From the NCBI GenBank assembly GCA_934541115.1, contig CAKTDF010000006.1, positions 29,330 to 93,329 of the forward strand: a stretch of DNA of 64,000 nt. Direction: 5' to 3'. The notes under the pieces are model-generated. The model was given only the letters and a program-made list of their open reading frames with translations. It made no database searches and was not told the origin of the DNA. The position numbers and the translations under genes are program-made. Each line of letters starts with the position of its first letter. Within the stretch, counting starts at the first letter, position 1. Below, one piece after another: positions 39,717 through 49,346 of this stretch. The DNA is from an uncultured Eubacteriales bacterium (GTDB lineage Bacteria; Bacillota; Clostridia; Oscillospirales; Acutalibacteraceae).

Positions 39717-40694
39717 TCAAATGTCGTTAGCTTCACTGCCCTCTTTTTTGAGGTATTTACGAATTGAAACAACACTGCCGAATGAACCGAGAATCATACC
39801 CGATACAAAATATCCGACAATGAGAAGATACCAATAGTCTGAAATTGCAACAACATGACTGCCGAACAGAGAGAACAGCGAGTTGAGCGCATTACCCTCT
39901 ATCTTTTCGAAAGCATAAGTCAGAGTCATCGCAATAAGACCGGAAATCAAACCGATCGAAATACCCTCAACCATGAAAGGCCAGCAAATAAACATGTTGG
40001 TTGCACCGACCGATTTCATAACTTGGATATCGACCTTTCTGGATACCATAGTTATCTTAATTGTGTTTGCAATAATGAACAGCGAAACAATAATCAGCGC
40101 AACAACGATGATAACGCATATGAACGTCAGTGATTTTTGCAAGGTTGAAATCTGGTTGATGAGCTCCTGGCTCTCCCGAACAGAGTCAACATTTTCAACC
40201 GCCTCAATTGAAGAAAGCGTCTGCGAAAACTCGGCAATATTGCTGACCGTTATTCTGTACGAGTTGGGCAACGGGTTTTCAATAACCCCTTCAATCATAT
40301 CCTTTTCAACACCGAACTCGTCAAGCTGCTCGCTGAAGCCTTCTTCTTTTGAAACATACTTGACCTCGGTAACATTCGGTATAGCCTCAAGGTCGGTTTT
40401 GACTTTTTCAATCGAGCTTTCATCAATTCCGTCTTTGACAAAGGCAACAACAACATTCTGCTTTTCGACATCGGAAACAAGGGTTCTCATATTGACAAGA
40501 AGAAGGAACGAAATACCGATGAGAAGCAAACACAGCGTAAGAACACTGATTGAAGCAAGTGACATGCTGCGGTTGGCAACAAGGTTGTGCAGACCCATTT
40601 TTGAAAGATACGATGTGTTAAGTCCGCCGGAAGAACGGGATTTTTTGCGTTTTTTTGCAGCAGCTTTTTTTGCTCTGACATTTTTATCAGCCAT
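39717..40694 (-). CDS. ftsX: Cell division protein FtsX
   Basis: The membrane half of the FtsEX complex, which transmits ATPase activity to an extracellular hydrolase activator. The 325 residues have a charged, lysine-rich N-terminal tail (about 1-45), TM1 (ASISVLTLCLLLIGISFLLLV), a large extracellular loop (about 70-185, including TEVKYVSKEEGFSEQLDEFG), and three C-terminal membrane segments. SRKVDIQVMKSVGATNMFICWPFMVEGI is the family hallmark. The ATG at 40694 overlaps the end of ftsE by 8 nt; an alternative GTG lies 9 nt upstream. Confidence 0.93.
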   Translation of the reverse strand: MADKNVRAKKAAAKKRKKSRSSGGLNTSYLSKMGLHNLVANRSMSLASISVLTLCLLLIGISFLLLVNMRTLVSDVEKQNVVVAFVKDGIDESSIEKVKTDLEAIPNVTEVKYVSKEEGFSEQLDEFGVEKDMIEGVIENPLPNSYRITVSNIAEFSQTLSSIEAVENVDSVRESQELINQISTLQKSLTFICVIIVVALIIVSLFIIANTIKITMVSRKVDIQVMKSVGATNMFICWPFMVEGISIGLISGLIAMTLTYAFEKIEGNALNSLFSLFGSHVVAISDYWYLLIVGYFVSGMILGSFGSVVSIRKYLKKEGSEANDI

Positions 40695-41538
40695 TGTTGT
40701 CACCGTCCTTCGCTTCGGAATATGTCTGAGGCTCTGCCTCTTCTACAGCAGACTCGCCCTGCTGAACGGTGCTTTCCGCAGCACCCGTATCTTCGTCAGA
40801 CTGAGAGTTCTGCTGTTCAATCTCAGCTTTCTTTGCATCGCTGCGGTTTTTGAGTTCTTTGAGCTTTGCCCTTGAGGGAATGTCGGAAACGATCCGTCCA
40901 TTCTCAATAGTAACGACTCTGTGATCAAATTGGTGAACAAGCTCAAGGTCATGGGTAACAACAACAACGGTTGCACCGAGGGCATTGATCTTGTCAAAAA
41001 GAGTCATTATATCGCCGGAAAGCACAGGGTCAAGGTTACCCGTCGGCTCATCTGCAATAATTACATCAGGGTTATTGACAAGTGCACGTGCAATTGCAAC
41101 TCTTTGGCGTTCACCTGTTGAAAGCTGATTCGGATAGTTCTTTGCCTTTGAAGCAAGGTCAACAAGTCTCAGAACATAACGCACGCGCTTTGTTATTTTT
41201 CTTTCGCTCATACCGATAACTCGAAGAGCAAAAGCAACATTGTCATATACAGTCATTTTGGGTATAAGTCTGAAATCCTGAAAAACAATACCGAGCATTC
41301 TTCTGAGATACGGAAGCTCACGGCGCTTGATTTTTGCAAGATTATACTGTCCGACGATTACAGAGCCGGAATCAATCTTTTCCTGTCCCATTATAACGTT
41401 AAGAAAAGAGCTTTTTCCGGCACCCGAAGCACCGACAACAAAAACGAACTCACCGGCGTCGATTTTTACGCTGACATTATCGAGCGCAACCGCACCGTTC
41501 GTTTTGTACTTCATACTAACATTTTTAAATTCAATCAT
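40687..41538 (-). CDS. ftsE: Cell division ATP-binding protein FtsE
   Basis: The cytoplasmic ATPase of FtsEX. All ABC motifs are intact: Walker A GASGAGKSSF, Q-loop FQDFRLIPKMTVYDNVAF, signature LSTGERQRVAIARAL, Walker B VIIADEPTGNLDP and H-loop VVTHDLELV. At 283 aa it is about 55 residues longer than usual. The extra C-terminal tail (from about residue 228) is acidic and rich in Glu, Gln and Ser and looks disordered. ftsE, ftsX and the M23 hydrolase form one run, although a 238-bp gap with no clear gene separates ftsX from the hydrolase. Confidence 0.94.
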   Translation of the reverse strand: MIEFKNVSMKYKTNGAVALDNVSVKIDAGEFVFVVGASGAGKSSFLNVIMGQEKIDSGSVIVGQYNLAKIKRRELPYLRRMLGIVFQDFRLIPKMTVYDNVAFALRVIGMSERKITKRVRYVLRLVDLASKAKNYPNQLSTGERQRVAIARALVNNPDVIIADEPTGNLDPVLSGDIMTLFDKINALGATVVVVTHDLELVHQFDHRVVTIENGRIVSDIPSRAKLKELKNRSDAKKAEIEQQNSQSDEDTGAAESTVQQGESAVEEAEPQTYSEAKDGDNNG

Positions 41539-41675
41539 TTTAAACCACTTTCACAAAATTAATTAACCGATTGTTTTACGCTTAAAAATCGCCGAGTAAT
41601 TGTAAGTGAAATTTCGGCGGCAAGCATAATCGCCAAAAACCTACACTTCACAATTATCACTCAGGGACTACCTCA

Positions 41676-42761
41676 TCAATACTTGACAGGCTTTGCGTCA
41701 AGATACTTTTTAACCATAAGCGCAACCTTGAAAACAATTGCATCGTCAAACTCCCTTAAGTCAAGACCTGTGAGTTTTTTGATTTTTTCAAGGCGATAAA
41801 CAAGAGTATTTCTGTGTACAAAGAGTTTTCTTGAAGTTTCGGAAACATTGAGATTGTTTTCGAAAAACTTTTGAATGGTGAAAAGTGTTTCATGGTCAAG
41901 ACCTACAATTGAGCCTTTTTTAAAAATCTCTTTGAGGAACATTTCACAAAGCGTTGTGGGCAGCTGATAGATAAGGCGCGCAATGCCGAGATTTTCATAG
42001 GTGACAATTGTTTTCTCGGTGTCAAACACCTTTCCGACCTCAAGGGCAATCTGCGACTCCTTGAAAGAACGCGGAAGATCCTTGATTCCGACAACGATCG
42101 AGCCGATTCCGACTATAACATTGACGTAATACTCCGTATGGAGAGAGTCAACGATTGAGCGCGCAAGCTTTTCAAGATCCTTCACGTCATTTCCGGCTCT
42201 GACCTCTTTAACAAGAGCAATATCAGACTCGTTGATGTTGATTACAAGGTCCTTCGCTTTATCGGGGAAAAGCTTTTGAACAGCTTCGCTGACGGAAACA
42301 TCGGTTCTCTCCGTGGTTCTTATGAGAAGAATGCAGCGTGAAACCTCGTTGTTGAGCCCGAGCTCACGCGTCTTGAGATAAATATCACCGGGAAGAATAT
42401 TGTCAAGAATAACATTTTTAATAAAATTGCTTCTGTCGTACTTTTCATCATAGTACTGCTTGATGCTGTTGAGCGAAACGGCAATCAAGCGCGCATAATT
42501 CGCAGCGGCATCATCATCGCCGCCAACAAAAACAGCAGCGTCAGGGTGCAGCTGCATACCGATTGCGATAAATGTTCTGGCGCCTATAACCTTTGGCTCA
42601 AAAGAAGTAATCTCATCCTTGAAATTCGCAAAGCCTGTTTCGCCTATGCGACCGAGGTCACTGCAGCAGATAACAGTACCCGTGTTATCGATAACACCGA
42701 TAGTTCTGTCGATAGCGTCTTTCATCTGATGAATAACTCCCTGGAACAACCTGTTAGACAT
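41676..42761 (-). CDS. CdaR/PucR-type transcriptional regulator
   Basis: A 361-residue regulator. The N-terminal part (1-130, MKDAIDRTIGVIDNTGTVICCSDLGRIGET ... IGMQLHPDAAVFVGGDD) resembles the diacid-sensing domain of CdaR. A GGDEF-like middle domain (about 135-280) follows, and the C-terminal helix-turn-helix is typical of the PucR group: FFENNLNVSETSRKLFVHRNTLVYRLEKIKKLTGLDLREFDDAIVF. It probably regulates uptake or use of an acid or sugar acid, but no such genes adjoin it. GGAGGGACATTT precedes the ATG. Confidence 0.9.
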   Translation of the reverse strand: MSNRLFQGVIHQMKDAIDRTIGVIDNTGTVICCSDLGRIGETGFANFKDEITSFEPKVIGARTFIAIGMQLHPDAAVFVGGDDDAAANYARLIAVSLNSIKQYYDEKYDRSNFIKNVILDNILPGDIYLKTRELGLNNEVSRCILLIRTTERTDVSVSEAVQKLFPDKAKDLVININESDIALVKEVRAGNDVKDLEKLARSIVDSLHTEYYVNVIVGIGSIVVGIKDLPRSFKESQIALEVGKVFDTEKTIVTYENLGIARLIYQLPTTLCEMFLKEIFKKGSIVGLDHETLFTIQKFFENNLNVSETSRKLFVHRNTLVYRLEKIKKLTGLDLREFDDAIVFKVALMVKKYLDAKPVKY

Positions 42762-42823
42762 AAATGTCCCTCCAACAATTCAGTGTGTGAAATTTATACA
42801 TTTTGACTATCGTCACTTTTACC

Positions 42824-42852
42824 ATTTTACACAAACCATCGGCAATTTGCAA
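42824..42852 (-). promoter_or_regulatory. Promoter of the CdaR-type regulator
   Basis: Minus strand TTGCAA (42847-42852), 17-bp spacer, TAAAAT (42824-42829). Confidence 0.65.
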
Positions 42853-42869
42853 TATAAATGAGTAAAAAT

Positions 42870-43180
42870 TTTAGATATTTTTTCAAAAATATTTTTTTGA
42901 GGGACAGTTTTTTGTAAGATTCGGCATTTTTTGTTAATATTACGCCGTTTTTTCGTCAATTTTTACATTGTATAAATTCACCATAGACAAGCCGGAAAAA
43001 CCATTATTTTTTCCAATTAGCAAGATTGTTCAGTTCGAGATGTGCATTCTGCCGAATAGATATAGCATGGGACAAATAGCTCCTATCCGAGTATGTGGTA
43101 ACATTTTTACCTAAAAATGACCTAAAAGCCGATACCGCATAAGATTTTTGCCGCATATTATAGTATTTGAAAACGGTTTG
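42870..43180. other. Intergenic stretch, no gene recognised
   Basis: The first part (42870-43010) is extremely A/T-rich with many T runs. The second (43010-43140) has more balanced composition and a minus-strand open frame of 50 codons after an internal ATG, but there is no Shine-Dalgarno and no recognisable homology. Confidence 0.4.
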
Positions 43181-43189
43181 TGGTAAAAT
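43181..43189 (+). promoter_or_regulatory. Extended -10 promoter of yfmF-yfmH
   Basis: TGGTAAAAT (43181-43189) fits an extended -10; the -35 is poor. Confidence 0.4.
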
Positions 43190-43243
43190 ATGCTTGTTAT
43201 TTGTGCATAAAAGCTGCACAATCCATTTTTGGGAGGTATCAAT

Positions 43244-44521
43244 GTGAACATCACAAAAATATGCAGAGGCGTCAATCTGGCACATCACCGGACGAGCCGT
43301 TTTAAAACAACAACAGTGTCTTTGAATATCGCCGCGCCGCTTGACGACCATGCGGGTGAAAGAGCTCTTCTTATTTATCTGCTTTCAAAAACAAACAAAA
43401 CTTATCCTACCATGTTCAAAATGAACCGTGCTCTTGCCGATCTTTACGGTGCAAGTGTCACGTCTTCCGTTTCAAAAGCCGGCGAATCACTCGTTCTGAG
43501 TCTCAATCTCAGCTGCCTTGATGATCGCTTTACACTAGATTCAAAAAGTATAACCGACGAATGCATCAAGCTGCTTTTCTCTTGCTTTTTTGAGCCGGAT
43601 ATAACACCCGACGGTTTTTCGGCAGAGAAGGTTGAACGCGAAAAAGCTCTCCTCTTGCAGCGAATTGACAGTGAAAACGACGAAAAGCGGATTTTTGCGC
43701 TCAACCGTATGCTTGAAGAAATGTGCAAAGATGAGGCTTATTCACTGAACAAGTTCGGAAAAAAAGAAGTAATTGAAAAAGCAAACGGAAAAATCCTGTT
43801 TGAAGAATGGAAAAAGCTTGTTTTCAACTGTCCTATACAAATCAACTATATCGGAAGCAGAAGCGAAGAGGAAGTTGCCTCGCTCATCAAGCCATACTTT
43901 GAAAAGCTCGAGCGAAAAGACATTACTTCGCTGCATACGGAGTTCATAACCGAAGCATATTTCAAGAAAACAGTTACCCAAAAGCAAAAAGTCAAGCAAG
44001 GAAAGCTCGTTATCGGTCTGCGCGCCGGAATGACCTATGAAATGGATAATTACGCCGCATTGAAAGTTATGACGGCCATTTTTGGCTCCGGCACATTTTC
44101 AAAGCTCTTTATGAATGTGCGCGAAAAGATGAGTCTTTGCTATTACTGCAGCGCATCGCTGATCAACTCAAAAGGAATCATTGCCGTCCAGAGCGGCGTA
44201 GAAACAGAAAATGCTCAAAAAGCTCTTGATGCCATACGTCACGAGCTTGATGAGGTCAGAGCCGGCAACTTTACAGATGAAATAATTGAGCAGGCAAAAA
44301 TGAGCATTTGTGACAGGCTCTGTTCCGTCGCGGACAGTGCGGCAGATACCAACGCCTGGCTCAAAACATTTTTCACGTGCGGCGAATTTTATACGCCGGA
44401 GCAGATTGCCGGAATGATTGAAACCGTCAGCCGCGAGGAAATTATCGTTGCCGCAGCAGGCGTAACCGAAGACACGGTGTTCATTCTTGAAAGTGAAAAG
44501 GAGGACACGAAAGATGAATAA
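43244..44521 (+). CDS. yfmF: M16-like peptidase subunit, inactive half (YfmF)
   Basis: A 425-residue member of the insulinase (M16) superfamily, corresponding to YfmF of the YfmF/YfmH pair linked to elongation factor P modification in Bacillus. The zinc motif is lost: in place of HxxEH there is DDHAGERALLIYLL. The substrate-binding RF.R-type region is retained (FGSGTFSKLFMNVREKMSLCYYCSASLINSKGIIAVQSGV). The start is GTG at 43244 with GGAGG 8 nt upstream. It overlaps yfmH by 8 nt, and the two are expected to form a heterodimer. Confidence 0.9.
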   Translation: MNITKICRGVNLAHHRTSRFKTTTVSLNIAAPLDDHAGERALLIYLLSKTNKTYPTMFKMNRALADLYGASVTSSVSKAGESLVLSLNLSCLDDRFTLDSKSITDECIKLLFSCFFEPDITPDGFSAEKVEREKALLLQRIDSENDEKRIFALNRMLEEMCKDEAYSLNKFGKKEVIEKANGKILFEEWKKLVFNCPIQINYIGSRSEEEVASLIKPYFEKLERKDITSLHTEFITEAYFKKTVTQKQKVKQGKLVIGLRAGMTYEMDNYAALKVMTAIFGSGTFSKLFMNVREKMSLCYYCSASLINSKGIIAVQSGVETENAQKALDAIRHELDEVRAGNFTDEIIEQAKMSICDRLCSVADSAADTNAWLKTFFTCGEFYTPEQIAGMIETVSREEIIVAAAGVTEDTVFILESEKEDTKDE

Positions 44522-45782
44522 AAAATACATCAAAAACGAACTTCTTGCAGACGGATACTACGAAATCGACCATGACAGCGGTCTCAAAATTTTTGTAATG
44601 GAAAAGCCCGAATATACCGGCGCCTTTGCAATGTTCGGAACAAGGTACGGTTCTGTTGATACCTGCTTTAAACTCAAAGGTGAAAAAGAATTCACAAAAG
44701 TTCCGGAGGGCATTGCTCACTTTCTTGAACACAAGCTTTTTGAAAGCGAAGAACTTGACGCTTTTGAGCTTTTTGCAAAAACAGGTGCCGACGCCAACGC
44801 CTTTACTTCATTTGACCGAACCTGCTACATTTTCAGCTGCAGCAAAAATTTTGAAAAATCGCTTGAAATTTTGCTTGATTTTGTTAAGAAACCGTATTTC
44901 ACCGAGCAGACCGTTCAAAAAGAACAGGGCATCATCGGTCAGGAAATCAGAATGTATCAGGATGACCCGGATTGGCAGACGCTCTTTAATCTTCTGCGCG
45001 GACTTTACAGCAAAAATCCGGTCAGAATCGACATTGCGGGAACGATCGAATCAATTGCAGAAATCAACGCAAAGCTTCTTTACAGCTGCTACAACACTTT
45101 TTACAATCTTTCAAACATGGCGCTCGCCGTTGCCGGCAACGTAAAAGTTGATGAAGTCATTGCAATAGCCGACAGAGTTCTGCCCAAGGAAGAAAAAGTT
45201 GAGTTTGAGCAGATTATTCCCAAGGAGGACGATGAGGTCGTGACCGCCTATACCGAGGAAGCGCTCGGCGTTGACATGACAAAGTTTGCACTCGGATTCA
45301 AGGATATCGGCTCAGCGCCTCTGCGCACCCCGAAAGAGCTTGTATGCGTAAATCTTGCGCTCGGCATAATAGTCGGAAAGGTCTCTCCTCTCTACTGCGA
45401 AATGATTGAAGAAGGTCTCATCAACCAGACATTCGGAACCGAGTATTTCACCGGAAGAGGCTTTGCTGCCCCTATCTTCACCGGAGAGAGCAAAGACCCC
45501 AAATCGGTTCGTGACAAAATATTTGCAGAAATTGCACGCTTAAAAAGAGACGGAATTGCAGACGAAGACTTTGAGATTGCAAAAAAGCGCTACTACGGTC
45601 TTGAGGTGCTTGGTTTCAACGAAACCGAAAATCTTGCAAATGCTCTCGTTGATTCATATTTCAACGGTTTTGGACTTTTTGACACGCTCGAAGAATGCAG
45701 ACGCATTAAAAAGCAGGATGTTGAAAATGCACTCAAAACTCACTTTGACGAAAGCCGCAGCTGTCTTTCCGTTGTAAAATAA
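44514..45782 (+). CDS. yfmH: M16 metallopeptidase, active half (YfmH)
   Basis: A 422-residue M16 peptidase with an intact inverted zinc motif HFLEH in PEGIAHFLEHKLFESEELDAFELFAKTGADANAFTSFDRTCY and the third ligand glutamate in EQGIIGQEIRMYQDDPDW. It is the catalytic partner of the upstream YfmF-like protein. The start at 44514 has AAAGGAGG 9 nt upstream; the frame is open upstream within yfmF. A 17-bp gap separates it from topB, so the three genes may be co-transcribed. Confidence 0.93.
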   Translation: MNKKYIKNELLADGYYEIDHDSGLKIFVMEKPEYTGAFAMFGTRYGSVDTCFKLKGEKEFTKVPEGIAHFLEHKLFESEELDAFELFAKTGADANAFTSFDRTCYIFSCSKNFEKSLEILLDFVKKPYFTEQTVQKEQGIIGQEIRMYQDDPDWQTLFNLLRGLYSKNPVRIDIAGTIESIAEINAKLLYSCYNTFYNLSNMALAVAGNVKVDEVIAIADRVLPKEEKVEFEQIIPKEDDEVVTAYTEEALGVDMTKFALGFKDIGSAPLRTPKELVCVNLALGIIVGKVSPLYCEMIEEGLINQTFGTEYFTGRGFAAPIFTGESKDPKSVRDKIFAEIARLKRDGIADEDFEIAKKRYYGLEVLGFNETENLANALVDSYFNGFGLFDTLEECRRIKKQDVENALKTHFDESRSCLSVVK

Positions 45783-45799
45783 AAAGGAGAAAACAAAGT

Positions 45800-47971
45800 A
45801 TGGCAAAAGCACTTGTTCTTGCCGAAAAGCCGTCAGTCGCACGCGACATTGCCCGCGTGCTCGGTGCAAAAAAGAGCGCAGACGGCTTTATCGAAGGTGA
45901 TAAATACGTCATCACATGGGCATTGGGTCACCTCGTTACACTAGCGGATCCGGACGCCTATGACGATAAATACAAATCATGGCGGCTTGAGGATCTCCCA
46001 ATGCTGCCGGAAAAAATGAAGCTTGTTGTAATCAAGCAAACCTCAAAGCAATACCGCACCGTTTCAAAGCTCATGGGCAGAACGGATATCGACAGGCTCA
46101 TCATTGCAACCGACGCAGGTCGCGAGGGCGAATTGGTCGCACGGTGGATAATGATGAAAGCACACTTCAAAAAGCCGGCATTCCGTCTTTGGATCTCATC
46201 GCAGACGGACAAAGCAATTAAAGAGGGCTTTGCAAAGCTCAAGCCTGCAAAGGAATATGACAATCTCTACTATTCGGCACAGGCAAGAGCCGAGGCTGAT
46301 TGGCTGGTGGGGCTTAACGTAACAAGAGCGCTCACCTGCCGTTTCAACGCCCAGCTTTCCGCAGGGCGCGTTCAAACTCCTACCCTTGCGCTGATCGTTC
46401 AAAGAGAAGAAGAAATTCTTTCGTTCAAACCCAAGGATTACTTCACTCTTCAAGCAGTTTTTAATGGATTTTCCGCAACATTCAGAGATGCTAAGAACAA
46501 CACCCGCTTTTCAGATAGAGCCTTTGTTGAAAGTATTCAAAAGAGTATTTCAGGAAAATCGGCAACAGTTGCAAAGCTTGAACGTTCGGCAAAAAAGCAG
46601 GCACCGCCCTCAGCATACGATTTGACAGAACTTCAAAGAGATGCAAACAAAAAATACGGATATTCCGCCAAACAGACGCTCTCATATATGCAAAGCCTTT
46701 ATGAACGGCATAAGGTTCTCACCTATCCCAGAACCGATTCACGATATATCACAGACGATATTGTTGCAACCATTCCGGAAAGGCTGCGTTCAATCGCTCA
46801 GGGTCCGTATCAAAAGGCAGCCATGACGCTTTACAGAAAACCGCTTTCAACAAAATACATTGTCAACAATTCAAAGGTCACCGACCACCATGCAATTATT
46901 CCGACAGAGCAGCCGGCAAATTTTTCAAAGCTTACATACGAGGAAAGAAACATTTATGACCTCGTTGTAAAGCGGTTCATTGCCGTTCTTTCAGAGGAAT
47001 GCGAATATGACGAAGTGAAAGCAACCCTTGATATCGGCGGAAAAAACTTTTATGCAAAGGGAAAGGTTATCAAAAAGAACGGCTGGAAGGATATTTACGG
47101 AACGGTAACCGATGATGAGGACGACGACGTTGAAATCAAAAATCAACAACTTCCTGAAATGCGCCAAGGAATGACAATGCCTGTTCAGAATATGAAGATC
47201 ATAACCGGCAAAACACGTCCTCCGGCAAGATACACAGAGGCAACGCTCCTTTCCGCAATGGAGAATCCCTCAAAACAGATTGCGGACAAAAAGCTCAAGG
47301 CTATCATTGAAACCACAAGCGGACTCGGAACTCCGGCAACAAGAGCCGACATAATTGAAAAACTGTTCGACAACTTTTCAATCGAGCGTGTCGGAAAAGA
47401 GATTCACCCGACTGCAAAGGGTAAACAGCTGATAAAAATTGTTCCTCCGGATCTCAAAAGCGCTGAACTCACGGCACAATGGGAGCAGCAGCTTCAAAAT
47501 ATCAGCCGCGGAACAGCAAGCATGAAAAAGTTCATCGGAGAAATGCGTGAATACGCAACAAAGCTTGTCTCAATGGTAATTGCAAGCGACGCGCAGTACA
47601 CGCATGACAACGCGACAAAAGAAAAATGTCCCGTCTGCGGCAAGTATCTGCTTGAAGTCAACGGCAAGAAGGGAAAGATGCTCGTTTGCCAAGACAGGGA
47701 GTGCGGATACCGCAAAGGTCTGACGCAGGTTACGAACGCCCGCTGCCCCGAATGCCATAAAAAGCTTGAGTTACGCGGAGAGGGAGACAAAAGAATTTTT
47801 GCCTGCGTATGCGGATACCGGGAAAAACTGTCGGATTTTCAAAAACGTAGAAGCTCTGACGGCGCAGGTAAGCATGACGTGCTCTCTTACATGAGAAAAC
47901 AGGAAAAAGAAAAGGAAAAGGAGCCTCAGAACAACGCCATGGCAGAGCTCCTCAAAGGCTGGTTTGACTAA
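45800..47971 (+). CDS. topB: DNA topoisomerase III (TopB)
   Basis: A type IA topoisomerase of 723 aa. The TOPRIM domain holds LVLAEKPSVARDIARVLG and IIATDAGREGELVARWI. The catalytic tyrosine is Y309 in VLTYPRTDSRYI. The region SAGRVQTPTLALIVQREEEI and the later SGLGTPATRADIIEKL are typical. The C-terminus carries a zinc-ribbon domain with several cysteine pairs (CPVCGKYLL, CQDRECGYRKG, CPECHKKLELRG, CVCGYREKLSDF). AAAAAGGAG precedes the ATG. Chromosomal copies like this decatenate DNA during replication and repair; the presence of zinc ribbons also occurs in mobile-element TopB, but the context here is chromosomal. Confidence 0.95.
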   Translation: MAKALVLAEKPSVARDIARVLGAKKSADGFIEGDKYVITWALGHLVTLADPDAYDDKYKSWRLEDLPMLPEKMKLVVIKQTSKQYRTVSKLMGRTDIDRLIIATDAGREGELVARWIMMKAHFKKPAFRLWISSQTDKAIKEGFAKLKPAKEYDNLYYSAQARAEADWLVGLNVTRALTCRFNAQLSAGRVQTPTLALIVQREEEILSFKPKDYFTLQAVFNGFSATFRDAKNNTRFSDRAFVESIQKSISGKSATVAKLERSAKKQAPPSAYDLTELQRDANKKYGYSAKQTLSYMQSLYERHKVLTYPRTDSRYITDDIVATIPERLRSIAQGPYQKAAMTLYRKPLSTKYIVNNSKVTDHHAIIPTEQPANFSKLTYEERNIYDLVVKRFIAVLSEECEYDEVKATLDIGGKNFYAKGKVIKKNGWKDIYGTVTDDEDDDVEIKNQQLPEMRQGMTMPVQNMKIITGKTRPPARYTEATLLSAMENPSKQIADKKLKAIIETTSGLGTPATRADIIEKLFDNFSIERVGKEIHPTAKGKQLIKIVPPDLKSAELTAQWEQQLQNISRGTASMKKFIGEMREYATKLVSMVIASDAQYTHDNATKEKCPVCGKYLLEVNGKKGKMLVCQDRECGYRKGLTQVTNARCPECHKKLELRGEGDKRIFACVCGYREKLSDFQKRRSSDGAGKHDVLSYMRKQEKEKEKEPQNNAMAELLKGWFD

Positions 47972-48029
47972 AGTTCAATTTTGCACAAAATATATCGGCG
48001 GCGTTTGTATATTTTTTCCGCTTTAGGGC

Positions 48030-48058
48030 TTGAAAAAATCTGCCGCTTGTTATAAAAT
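48030..48058 (+). promoter_or_regulatory. Promoter of the glycolytic operon
   Basis: TTGAAA (48030-48035), 17-bp spacer, TAAAAT (48053-48058), about 70 bp before pgk. Confidence 0.7.
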
Positions 48059-48128
48059 GTCTGTTGATTGGAAACAATTACTGATATTATAAGTAAAATC
48101 CATCTATAAAACGAAAGGAAAGAACCAA

Positions 48129-49319
48129 ATGAACGTATTGAACAAAAAGTCAGTTGAAGACATCGACGTCAAGGGCAAAAAAGTCCTCGTCCGCTGCGAC
48201 TTCAACGTCAAAATGGAAAACGGCGTAATTACAAGCGACAAGAGAATCGTTGCTTCTCTTCCCACAATCAAATATCTCATCGAGCACGGTGCCAAGGTTA
48301 TCCTTTGCTCACATCTCGGCAGACCTAAGGGACAGTTTAACCCCGAATTTTCTCTCGTCCCTGTTGCAAAAAGACTCGGCGAGCTTCTCGGTCAGGACGT
48401 AAAAATGGCTAAGGACGTTATCGGTGACAGCGCAAAAGAGCTTGCCGCTTCTCTCAATGACGGCGAGGTAATGCTCCTTGAAAACGTTCGTTTCCACGCT
48501 GAAGAAACCAAGAACGATCCCGATTTTTCAAAGGCTCTCGCCTCTCTTGCCGAAATTTATGTAAATGACGCTTTCGGTTCGGCTCACAGAGCACACAGCT
48601 CAACCACAGGTGTTGCCGACTATCTTCCGGCAGTATGCGGTTTCCTCATTCAGAAAGAGCTTAAATACATCGGAGGCGCACTTGAGGATCCGAAGAGACC
48701 CCTCGTTGCAATCCTCGGCGGCGCAAAAGTCTCCGATAAAATCGGCGTAATCACCAATCTGCTCAACAAGGTTGACACCCTCATCGTTGGCGGCGGCATG
48801 GCATATACCTTCTTTGCCGCTCTCGGTCACTCAGTAGGTACTTCAATCTGCGAAACCGATAAGATTGACCTTGCAAAGCAGATGATTGCTGACGCAAAGG
48901 CAAATGGCGTTAAGTTCCTTATTCCGGTTGACAATGTTGTAGGCAAGGAATACAAGGAAGATACCGAATATATGACGGTTAATTCAGATGACATTCCCGA
49001 CGGTTGGATGGGTCTTGACATTGGTCCCAAGACCACCGCTATGTTTGCCGATGCAGTTAAGGATGCAGGCACCGTCATTTGGAACGGACCGATGGGTGTT
49101 TCGGAGTGGGAACACTTTGCAGCCGGCACAATCGGCGTTGCAACCGCAATTGCAGACAGCAACGCAATTTCAATCATCGGCGGCGGCGACAGCGCAGCGG
49201 CAATTGAAAAGCTCGGCTTTGCAGACAAGATGAGCCACATTTCAACCGGCGGCGGCGCTTCCCTTGAATTTCTTGAAGGCAAGGAGCTTCCCGGTGTTGC
49301 AGCACTCAATGATAAATAA
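48129..49319 (+). CDS. pgk: Phosphoglycerate kinase
   Basis: Makes ATP from 1,3-bisphosphoglycerate in glycolysis. Signatures are VLVRCDFNVKMENGVI at the N-terminus, SHLGRPKG, VRFHAEETKNDP, GGAKVSDKIGVITNLL, GPMGVSEWEHFAAGT and the C-terminal IIGGGDSAAAIEKLG with SHISTGGGASLEFLEG. Length is 396 aa, standard. The codon use is strongly biased, as expected for high expression. First gene of pgk-tpiA-gpmI. Confidence 0.98.
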   Translation: MNVLNKKSVEDIDVKGKKVLVRCDFNVKMENGVITSDKRIVASLPTIKYLIEHGAKVILCSHLGRPKGQFNPEFSLVPVAKRLGELLGQDVKMAKDVIGDSAKELAASLNDGEVMLLENVRFHAEETKNDPDFSKALASLAEIYVNDAFGSAHRAHSSTTGVADYLPAVCGFLIQKELKYIGGALEDPKRPLVAILGGAKVSDKIGVITNLLNKVDTLIVGGGMAYTFFAALGHSVGTSICETDKIDLAKQMIADAKANGVKFLIPVDNVVGKEYKEDTEYMTVNSDDIPDGWMGLDIGPKTTAMFADAVKDAGTVIWNGPMGVSEWEHFAAGTIGVATAIADSNAISIIGGGDSAAAIEKLGFADKMSHISTGGGASLEFLEGKELPGVAALNDK

Positions 49320-49346
49320 TTTCTTAAAATAAAGGAGTCTTTCAAA

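Noticed and set aside
39973..40875. A 300-codon plus-strand open frame opposite ftsX and the ftsE end
   Set aside because: It is antisense to two well-defined genes, has no ribosome site, and its translation resembles no protein; the open frame follows from codon bias of the real genes.
43004..43351. A minus-strand small protein before yfmF
   Set aside because: No Shine-Dalgarno, overlaps the yfmF start region, and no recognisable motif; kept only as part of a possible repeat.
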